The notes under the pieces were generated by a model. The model saw only the letters and a program-made list of their open reading frames with translations. It was not told where the DNA came from and did not search any database. 5,669 bases of DNA from Blautia sp. GTDB taxonomy: Bacteria; Bacillota; Clostridia; Lachnospirales; Lachnospiraceae. The position numbers and the translations under genes are program-made. Positions 1-4,014 of this stretch are shown here, piece after piece. Numbering within the stretch: the stretch's first letter is position 1; each line of letters starts with the position of its first letter. The stretch is taken from the NCBI GenBank assembly GCA_017420455.1, contig JAFOJB010000090.1:1-5669 (forward strand), given 5' to 3'.

Positions 1-278
1 ACATATTCTATAACCTTCTGTACACTCTTCGGGAACATTTCCACTACCATTTCGATAGCCACATGGTTGCCGGTACGGTATGCTGCCCCTGCAGCGGAAA
101 ATACGATCCATACCATGCAGAAGAGCTGAACCTCCTCCAGCCAGGTGAAGGGCTTTCCGACAATATAGCGCATGATCACGCCCGCGAAGGTCAGAACGAT
201 CAGGACGATCAGTACGATGGCCGCAACGGCAATGTCCAGATTTAAAATCACTTTTTTCAAAGTACTTTCCCGTTTCAT
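1..278 (-). CDS. dctQ: TRAP transporter small permease DctQ, N-terminal part
   Basis: This is the first 92 codons of the small membrane subunit of a tripartite ATP-independent periplasmic (TRAP) transporter, cut by the window edge. DctQ pairs with the large permease DctM and the solute receptor DctP to import organic acids using an ion gradient. The sequence shows a short basic N-terminus (MKRESTLKK), a first membrane helix at about residues 13-36 and a second at about 50-68. The family-typical stretch PFTWLEEVQLFCMVWIVFSA (43-62) is followed by GAAYRTGNHVAIE. The start is set by AAAGGAG (287-293) 8 nt upstream of ATG. It lies 131 nt downstream of dctP on the same strand, the usual P-Q order; dctM is expected beyond the edge. 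Identity is confident from the motif and the neighbour; the substrate is not readable from this subunit. Confidence 0.92.
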   Translation of the reverse strand, partial: MKRESTLKKVILNLDIAVAAIVLIVLIVLTFAGVIMRYIVGKPFTWLEEVQLFCMVWIVFSAAGAAYRTGNHVAIEMVVEMFPKSVQKVIEY

Positions 279-409
279 CTGAACGTCTCCTTTCAGATTC
301 TCTGGTATAACGGACATGGCCGGCGCTGCAGATTTTCCTCAGGACCGGGCCTTCGGTTCCTGGCATACACCGGCCATATCCAGAAGGGGTTGCCTTATTT
401 CAGATTTTC
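279..409 (-). other. Structured dctP-dctQ intercistronic region
   Basis: This 131-nt gap lies within the TRAP operon. In the minus-strand transcript GGATATGGCCGG (381-370) pairs with CCGGCCATGTCC (323-312), giving a 12-bp stem with one U-G wobble. Enclosed in it, CAGGA..CCG (from about 361) pairs with CGGTCCTG, giving an 8-bp inner stem with a single bulged A. No U-tract follows, so it does not look like a plain intrinsic terminator. A structure in this position could protect the 3' end of dctP mRNA or reduce read-through into the permease genes, giving more receptor than permease. The base pairing is seen; the role is inferred. Confidence 0.5.
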
Positions 410-1405
410 TTATTCTGCTCCCATAGCTGCGCGTACGGTCTCATACAGGCCGTCGCTCCAGCCGAAGTTGCTTCCCAGCTCGTAGAAGGACTGTGCGGCA
501 GCCTTGAAGCCTTCCATAACCTCTTCTGTCGGCTCGGTAACCTCTACGCCTTCGTCAACCATCATCTGAAGGTACTCGTCGTTCATCTGGTCTACCAGCT
601 CGTTGTTGTAGATGCCTGCTTCCTCACCGGTGGAAACCAGAAGCTCCTGCTGCTCCGGTGTAAGGCTTTCCCATACATCGTTGGACATAACCCAGGTAGT
701 GAAGTTCAGTACGTGTCCGTCCAGGATGAGGTACTTGGCAACTTCATGAAGCTTTCTTCCGTACAGAGTAGCCAGCGGGTTCTCTGCGCCGTCGATGGTA
801 CCTGTCTGCAGTGCCTGATAAACATCGCCGAGGTCCATACCGGTAGCGGTAGCGCCCAGCGCGTTGAAGCCCTGTGTCTGGATCTCATTTCCGGGAACAC
901 GGATCTTCAGGCCCTTCAGGTCTTCCACCTTCTCAACCTTCTTGGTGGTCAGGGTGTGGCGCTCGCCGTATTTCCAGTTGGAAGCAACGATCTTCAGACC
1001 CTGTGCCGCCAGCTGATCGCACTGATCCTTATACCAGTCGCTCTCGATGAGAGTCCAGCACTGATCCCAGTCGTCAAACAGGAAGGGTCCGAACACGATG
1101 CCGAAATCCTTTACGCCATAGTCTGCATAGAAAGCACCGTCAGCCAGAGTCATGTAAGTCTCGCCGAAGGTCATGCCGTCGATCAGCTCGGATTTGCTGC
1201 CCAGCTGGGAATCCGGATACAGTTCAAGCTTCAGAGAACCGTCGCCCTTTTCGTCGATCAGATCTGCCCATTTCTGAAGAGCCTGTCCAACCGGCTCGGA
1301 AGCGGAGTTTTCAAAGCCAAGCTGAATGGTCACATCGTCGGCCATAGCCGGTACTGCCAACATAGCTGCGATTGCGAGAGATACGAGTGTGAGCTTTTTC
1401 ATCAT
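410..1405 (-). CDS. dctP: TRAP transporter substrate-binding protein DctP
   Basis: This 331-aa extracytoplasmic receptor captures a carboxylate solute and hands it to the DctQM permease. Residues 1-22 form a signal peptide (MMKKLTLVSLAIAAMLAVPA, then MA) with likely cleavage at AMA|DD; there is no lipobox cysteine. The mature protein shows DctP-family features: QLGFENSASEP near the start, LYPDSQLGS (62-70), LKGLKIRVPGN (163-173) with R169 in the position of the family's carboxylate-binding arginine, then ALGATATGMDLGDVYQALQT (182-201) and DGAENPL (205-211). Length is normal for the family. The frame stays open for 34 more codons upstream, but AAAGGAG stands 8 nt before this ATG and the signal peptide begins here. 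A second ATG follows directly. Two cysteines (C116, C129) could form a disulphide. The ligand is probably a sugar acid, inferred from the adjacent dehydrogenase. Confidence 0.93.
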   Translation of the reverse strand: MMKKLTLVSLAIAAMLAVPAMADDVTIQLGFENSASEPVGQALQKWADLIDEKGDGSLKLELYPDSQLGSKSELIDGMTFGETYMTLADGAFYADYGVKDFGIVFGPFLFDDWDQCWTLIESDWYKDQCDQLAAQGLKIVASNWKYGERHTLTTKKVEKVEDLKGLKIRVPGNEIQTQGFNALGATATGMDLGDVYQALQTGTIDGAENPLATLYGRKLHEVAKYLILDGHVLNFTTWVMSNDVWESLTPEQQELLVSTGEEAGIYNNELVDQMNDEYLQMMVDEGVEVTEPTEEVMEGFKAAAQSFYELGSNFGWSDGLYETVRAAMGAE

Positions 1406-1413
1406 AGTGTTTT

Positions 1414-1420
1414 CTCCTTT
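1414..1420 (-). promoter_or_regulatory. Ribosome binding site that fixes the dctP start
   Basis: AAAGGAG on the minus strand lies 8 nt upstream of the ATG at 1405. It selects that start over the in-frame ATG at 1507, which would add a 34-residue basic segment in front of the signal peptide. Confidence 0.8.
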
Positions 1421-1449
1421 TGAAATGTATTTACTTGAAATGTATTTAC
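1420..1449 (-). repeat. 15-bp perfect tandem repeat in the dctP leader
   Basis: Two identical adjacent copies of TTGAAATGTATTTAC (plus-strand reading) occupy 1420-1434 and 1435-1449. The gene-proximal copy touches the AAAGGAG ribosome binding site. The unit is A/T rich and might provide an unstructured standby site for ribosomes, or may simply be a recent slippage duplication. Confidence 0.85.
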
Positions 1450-1465
1450 GTCTCCGCTTCATACG

Positions 1466-1479
1466 GAGGAACGTTCCTC
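1466..1479. repeat. 14-bp perfect palindrome upstream of dctP
   Basis: GAGGAACGTTCCTC reads the same on both strands. In RNA it can form a 5-bp hairpin with an ACGU loop. This competes with the alternative pairing CTCCG (1452-1456) with CGGAG (1464-1468), because the two structures share bases. It does not resemble the GntR operators in this window. Confidence 0.5.
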
Positions 1480-1537
1480 TGAGATACCTGCGGTCTTTGC
1501 AATCCACGGACAGATCCGCTTTTTCTCCGGATTCTCT

Positions 1538-2602
1538 TTATTCCGGATCTGCGAATTTGATGACGACCTTCAGCTTGGTGCCGCCGTACTGGCTGAATTC
1601 CTCGAAGGCCTTGTCTGCTTCCTCCAGAGTATACTCGGAACGGAGGGTCGGATCCTGCGATGCGGGATTCATGACGATCTTCTCCAGATCCACCTTGCCG
1701 CCGGATACCAGATCGATCAGCTCCAGGAAATCCTTCTTCAGTGCGTTTCTGGAACCGAACACATTCAGCTCCTTCTTCTGCAGGAGGGTGAAATTGAAGT
1801 CCAGATTCTTCTTTCCGACGCCGATGAGCACCACGCGGGCCCCGAAGGTGGCTGCGTCGATACAGTTCTGGAAGGTGGAGGGAAGACCTACGGCCTCGAT
1901 ACAGACGTCAAAGCCATGATGTTCGCCGGTGATGGCATTTACCTTGTCCATAAAGGTATCCGGGCTGTCATTCAGGATCATTCCTGCCAGGCCAAAGGTT
2001 TCATATGCATATTTCAGCTTTGCCTCTGCCACATCGCAGATATAGACCTCGCCGCCCTTTGCCTTTGCAGCGATGGCTGCCAGAACACCGATGGTTCCGG
2101 CACCTACTACCAGTACCTTGTCTCCCGGCTGGATATTCGCTCTGGAAGCTCCGTGATAGCTGATGCAGAAGGGCTCGATGAGGGCCAGCTGTTTCGGGGT
2201 GAGGCCTTTTCCATCGTAGATCCGTTCGATGGGCATGGTGATGTATTCGGAGAAGGCACCGTCTCTCTGGGCTCCCAGCGTCTCGTTGGATTCACAGCAG
2301 TTTACCAGCCCTCTCTCGCAGGAATAGCAGTGGGTGCAGTTGAAATAGGGGTTGCAGGTTACGATCATTCCCGGCTTCAGGCCCTTGTCGTTTTCCCCGA
2401 TCTCCACGATCTGTGCTGAAAACTCATGGCCCGGGATACGCGGATAGCTGGCGTATGCAAAGGTTCCTCTGTAGGTTCCCAGGTCACTCCCGCAGATGCC
2501 GCCGTAGAGGATACGAAGAAGGGCTTCACCTTCTTTTGCAACTGGTTTCTCGGTCTCGATGATCTCCACTTTTCCAGGTTCCGGAATAATTACAGTTTTC
2601 AT
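1538..2602 (-). CDS. Zinc-dependent medium-chain dehydrogenase, sugar-acid type (L-gulonate/L-galactonate 5-dehydrogenase-like)
   Basis: This 354-aa cytoplasmic oxidoreductase of the MDR (alcohol/sorbitol/threonine dehydrogenase) superfamily probably oxidises a sugar acid or polyol with NAD+. Catalytic zinc ligands are visible as C37 (GGICGSD), H59-E60 (PGHE) and E143 (ALIEPF). A structural zinc lobe has C89, C92, C95 and C103. The Rossmann motif is VLVVGAGTIG (163-172), with D190 ending the second strand, which favours NAD over NADP. ALIEPFCISYHG and FGSRNALKKDF resemble the E. coli LgoD/RspB group, which act on L-galactonate or L-gulonate; this is from remembered sequence, not a search. The start follows GGAGG (2610-2614) by 7 nt. 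It is the first gene of the operon, 132 nt before dctP, suggesting that it oxidises the imported solute. An L-idonate, sorbitol or related dehydrogenase role is the main alternative. Confidence 0.88.
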   Translation of the reverse strand: MKTVIIPEPGKVEIIETEKPVAKEGEALLRILYGGICGSDLGTYRGTFAYASYPRIPGHEFSAQIVEIGENDKGLKPGMIVTCNPYFNCTHCYSCERGLVNCCESNETLGAQRDGAFSEYITMPIERIYDGKGLTPKQLALIEPFCISYHGASRANIQPGDKVLVVGAGTIGVLAAIAAKAKGGEVYICDVAEAKLKYAYETFGLAGMILNDSPDTFMDKVNAITGEHHGFDVCIEAVGLPSTFQNCIDAATFGARVVLIGVGKKNLDFNFTLLQKKELNVFGSRNALKKDFLELIDLVSGGKVDLEKIVMNPASQDPTLRSEYTLEEADKAFEEFSQYGGTKLKVVIKFADPE

Positions 2603-2625
2603 GTTTTTTCCTCCATGGTTTTTCT

Positions 2626-2639
2626 TGTTGTATACAACA
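2626..2639. promoter_or_regulatory. Palindromic GntR/FCD operator O1 at the operon promoter
   Basis: TGTTGTATACAACA is a perfect 14-bp palindrome with the GT-AT-AC core known from operators of FadR-type GntR regulators (TTGTATACAA-like). It spans the predicted -10 to +1 region of the operon promoter, so bound protein would block RNA polymerase. The likely ligand is the divergently encoded regulator at 2880-3584. Palindrome and position are seen; binding is inferred. Confidence 0.75.
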
Positions 2640-2664
2640 TAATACTATTTGGCTTTTTCGTCAA
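2636..2664 (-). promoter_or_regulatory. Predicted sigma-A promoter of the dehydrogenase-dctP-dctQ operon
   Basis: On the minus strand TTGACG (2664-2659, five of six consensus bases) is followed after 17 nt by TATGTT (2641-2636, four of six). Transcription would begin near 2629, about 26 nt before the dehydrogenase ATG. The -10 box overlaps the palindromic operator at 2626-2639, as expected for a repressed promoter. Confidence 0.6.
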
Positions 2665-2781
2665 TAGAAATCATGAAATTCCAATGGCGCAAAGTCCTTT
2701 TCTATTTATTGCACAATTTTATTTCTGTTTTTTTGGTTAATTTTTATCGGCTTCATTTTGTTTTTCCGGGAGTTCGTTTCC

Positions 2782-2795
2782 TGTTGTATACATCA
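2782..2795. promoter_or_regulatory. Second GntR/FCD operator O2 near the regulator promoter
   Basis: TGTTGTATACATCA matches O1 at 13 of 14 positions and keeps the TTGTATACA core. It ends 6 nt before the predicted -35 box of the regulator gene. The location suggests autoregulation or cooperation with O1 by DNA looping (centres about 156 bp apart, close to 15 helical turns). Confidence 0.65.
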
Positions 2796-2801
2796 TTTTC
2801 A

Positions 2802-2830
2802 TTGTTTCTGAAGGGGATTTCTGATATAAT
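2802..2830 (+). promoter_or_regulatory. Predicted promoter of the GntR regulator
   Basis: A perfect TATAAT (2825-2830) is preceded by an extended -10 TGA (2822-2824). A weak -35 TTGTTT (2802-2807) stands at 17-nt spacing. Transcription would start near 2837, giving a leader of about 43 nt. Confidence 0.65.
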
Positions 2831-2866
2831 AACCGCTGTATCCAAACCATATTGTATCTTTCAGGC

Positions 2867-2871
2867 AGGAG
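2867..2871 (+). promoter_or_regulatory. Ribosome binding site that fixes the regulator start
   Basis: AGGAG lies 8 nt before the ATG at 2880. The frame is open back to 2649, but that extension would run through the promoter and operator O2 and lacks family similarity, so the ATG at 2880 is chosen. Confidence 0.75.
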
Positions 2872-2879
2872 TTCTTCTT

Positions 2880-3584
2880 ATGAAAAAAGAGCCCTTAAAG
2901 CATCAGGCTTATGACCTGATCAAGCACAATATCATCCACTGTATCTACGCCCCGAATACGATCATCACCGAGGAGATGATCCAGTCTGACATCAGTGCCA
3001 GCCGTACTCCCATCCGGGACGCGCTGAGCCGTCTGGAGCAGGAAGGGATGATCCGTATTCTTCCGAAACGCGGGATCCTGGTAACGGAAATGACCATCCG
3101 CGAGCTGAATATGCTCTACGAGATGCGTTTTCTTCTGGAGCCCTACTGCATCAGGACCTACGGAATGCGCATTTCCCCGGAGAAATACGCGGAATATCAT
3201 GAGAAATACACCCGGTTTCTGAAGGAACCGGAGGACAGCTATTCCTATGAGGAGATGGACGCCTCCTTCCACCGCATGATGATCAACAGTTCCCAGAATA
3301 CCTATATCATCAGCCAGTATTCTACCCTGGAAATGCAGATTTCCCGCTCCCGCTATATGACAGGGAAGGATTCCGTCGCCCGCCGCCAGTCCACCATCCG
3401 GGAGCATCTTTCCATCACTACGGCCGCCATGAAGGAGGACTGGAACGACGCTGCCGATGCCATGCTCTATCATCTGAAGCGCTCGAAGGATACCTACTTT
3501 GAATACATGATGAAGGCCGAACCCCATGACCGGGAGGACAGGCAGGACGAAACGCCGGTCCAGGACACGGGCATCGACGATTGA
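2880..3584 (+). CDS. GntR-family transcriptional regulator with FCD domain
   Basis: This 234-aa DNA-binding regulator of the FadR subfamily has an N-terminal winged helix (about residues 5-70), with the recognition region SASRTPIRDALSRLEQEGMI (39-58) and wing LPKRGILVTEM. An all-helical FCD ligand-binding domain follows (about 75-210). The FCD metal-site pattern is complete: D127 and H131 in MDASFH, H176 in REHLS and H198 in LYHLKRSK. Such proteins usually bind a carboxylate through this metal and release DNA. It is divergent from the sugar-acid operon with two matching palindromes between, so it most likely represses both the operon and itself. The acidic tail after about residue 213 (DREDRQDE..) looks disordered and dispensable. 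Family assignment is firm; the effector is unknown, plausibly the TRAP substrate or a keto-sugar acid. Confidence 0.93.
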   Translation: MKKEPLKHQAYDLIKHNIIHCIYAPNTIITEEMIQSDISASRTPIRDALSRLEQEGMIRILPKRGILVTEMTIRELNMLYEMRFLLEPYCIRTYGMRISPEKYAEYHEKYTRFLKEPEDSYSYEEMDASFHRMMINSSQNTYIISQYSTLEMQISRSRYMTGKDSVARRQSTIREHLSITTAAMKEDWNDAADAMLYHLKRSKDTYFEYMMKAEPHDREDRQDETPVQDTGIDD

Positions 3585-3680
3585 CGGCGCTGCGTGCCAG
3601 TGGCACGCGTTCAGCGCATGACCGAGCCGGGAGGCGAGACCAACGCAGCCTGGGCGAATTTAGACGCGCCAGATGTAAAG
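3585..3680. other. GC-rich structure-forming stretch after the regulator
   Basis: No gene is supported here. Directly after the regulator stop, GCGCTG CGTGCC (3587-3598) pairs with GGCACG (3602-3607) and CAGCGC (3612-3617), forming a 12-bp stem with a 3-nt loop and a 4-nt bulge. GCTGCGT (3589-3595) can alternatively pair with ACGCAGC (3643-3649). No U-tract follows, so a classic intrinsic terminator is not shown. It could act as a 3'-end stabiliser, be part of a dispersed genomic repeat, or be a small structured RNA; the sequence does not decide. Confidence 0.35.
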
Positions 3681-3700
3681 GTTATTTATGGACAGTTCCT
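3681..3700 (+). repeat. Diverged third copy of the element end
   Basis: GTTATTTATGGACAGTTCCT closely resembles the right end of the adjacent element (3839-3858), differing at three positions. It lies inverted and directly next to the left end, so 3681-3721 is a near-palindrome centred on 3701 (17 of 20 pairs). It may be the remnant of an older copy or a composite end. Confidence 0.65.
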
Positions 3701-3728
3701 AAGGCACTGTACACAAATAACTTCCGAA
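3700..3728 (+). repeat. Left terminal inverted repeat, 29 bp
   Basis: It is the exact reverse complement of 3832-3860. The base inside each arm (T3729 and T3831) breaks the pairing, and the flanking bases outside (C3699, C3861) do not pair, so the 29-bp limits are sharp. Confidence 0.9.
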
Positions 3729-3831
3729 TTCTACTTGCCCAAATCCAAATCTGACTGCGTTGTTGTCAGTCAGCGATGCCCGCATCGCTTCCTTCCACCG
3801 CCTTGCAGATTTGAATTTGTTCTGCGCAGCT

Positions 3832-3860
3832 TTCGGAAGTTATTTGTGTACAGTGCCTTA
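3832..3860 (-). repeat. Right terminal inverted repeat, 29 bp
   Basis: It is the exact reverse complement of 3700-3728, and its outer 20 bp are also matched by the diverged copy at 3681-3700 in direct orientation. Confidence 0.9.
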
Positions 3861-3930
3861 CTTTCATACCGGAAAATCTAATATAAATATGACATTCTTT
3901 GCCGAAAAGGTCAATGTTTTTGTCTATCTG

Positions 3931-3939
3931 TGGTATAAT
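3931..3939 (+). promoter_or_regulatory. Extended -10 promoter of the MATE gene
   Basis: TGGTATAAT combines a perfect TATAAT (3934-3939) with an upstream TG. No good -35 is seen at the right spacing (TCAATG at 3911-3916). Transcription would start near 3946, giving a leader of about 69 nt. The promoter lies outside the MITE-like element. Confidence 0.6.
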
Positions 3940-3951
3940 GAGGTGAAGCAC

Positions 3952-3975
3952 TGTTACAGTTCATGTTACAGTTCA
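3952..3975 (+). repeat. 12-bp perfect tandem repeat in the MATE leader
   Basis: TGTTACAGTTCA occurs twice, at 3952-3963 and 3964-3975. The first copy is part of the inverted pair ACTGT-T-ACAGT (3950-3960). It lies a few bases after the predicted transcription start, where an operator for a local repressor could act; a slippage duplication is equally possible. Confidence 0.8.
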
Positions 3976-4002
3976 CGGTACCAGTATCCCATATTCCAGG
4001 AT

Positions 4003-4006
4003 GGAG
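4003..4006 (+). promoter_or_regulatory. Ribosome binding site that fixes the MATE start
   Basis: GGAG stands 8 nt before the ATG at 4015. The frame is open upstream to 3760, but that part lies inside the inverted-repeat element and before the promoter, so it is not translated. Confidence 0.7.
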
Positions 4007-4014
4007 AACACTTC

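Larger units (their letters stand above)
1406..1537 (-). other. Dehydrogenase-dctP intercistronic leader
   Basis: This 132-nt gap lies inside the operon. From the dehydrogenase end it holds one arm of an 8-bp inverted repeat, CAGATCCG (1511-1518), whose partner CGGATCTG (1544-1551) lies in the last codons of the dehydrogenase. Next comes a perfect 14-bp palindrome at 1466-1479 that overlaps one arm of a 5-bp hairpin (1452-1456 with 1464-1468). A 15-bp tandem repeat (1420-1449) runs into the ribosome binding site. I see no good -35/-10 pair and no U-tract, so transcription probably continues from the dehydrogenase promoter. Confidence 0.4.
3700..3860. mobile_element. MITE-like 161-bp element with perfect 29-bp terminal inverted repeats
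   Basis: The left end 3700-3728 (beginning TAAGGCACTGTACACAAATA) and the right end 3832-3860 are exact reverse complements over 29 bp. Inward, CAAATCCAAATCTG (3740-3753) pairs with CAGATTTGAATTTG (3806-3819) with one mismatch, and AGCGATGC/GCATCGCT (3772-3779, 3782-3789) forms a central 8-bp hairpin. The whole unit can thus fold into one long cruciform. It carries no transposase. Both ends carry TA, compatible with TA target duplication of the IS630/mariner type, but as TA is palindromic this proves little. It sits between the regulator and the MATE promoter. Alternatives are a non-mobile dispersed repeat or a structured RNA. Confidence 0.65.

Noticed and set aside
713..1423. Long plus-strand open frame (236 codons) opposite dctP
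   Set aside because: It is antisense to a confident DctP gene, with no recognisable motif and no ribosome binding site; a shadow frame.
1406..1507. In-frame upstream extension of dctP by 34 residues starting at 1507
   Set aside because: It would place a basic, unstructured segment before a clear signal peptide. The AAAGGAG site serves the ATG at 1405, and the extension runs through the tandem repeat.
1511..1551. Inverted repeat at the dehydrogenase 3' end considered as an intrinsic terminator
   Set aside because: The stem is only 8 bp with a 25-nt loop and no U-tract on the minus strand, so at most it is a weak structure.
1627..1636. GAGTATACTC palindrome with the GTATAC core of the GntR operators
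   Set aside because: It lies inside the dehydrogenase coding sequence and lacks the TTG/CAA flanks of O1 and O2; probably chance.
2649..2879. In-frame upstream extension of the GntR regulator
   Set aside because: It covers operator O2 and the promoter, has no family similarity, and a good ribosome binding site precedes the ATG at 2880.
3760..4014. In-frame upstream extension of the MATE protein
   Set aside because: It starts inside the inverted-repeat element and precedes the predicted promoter; GGAG supports the start at 4015.
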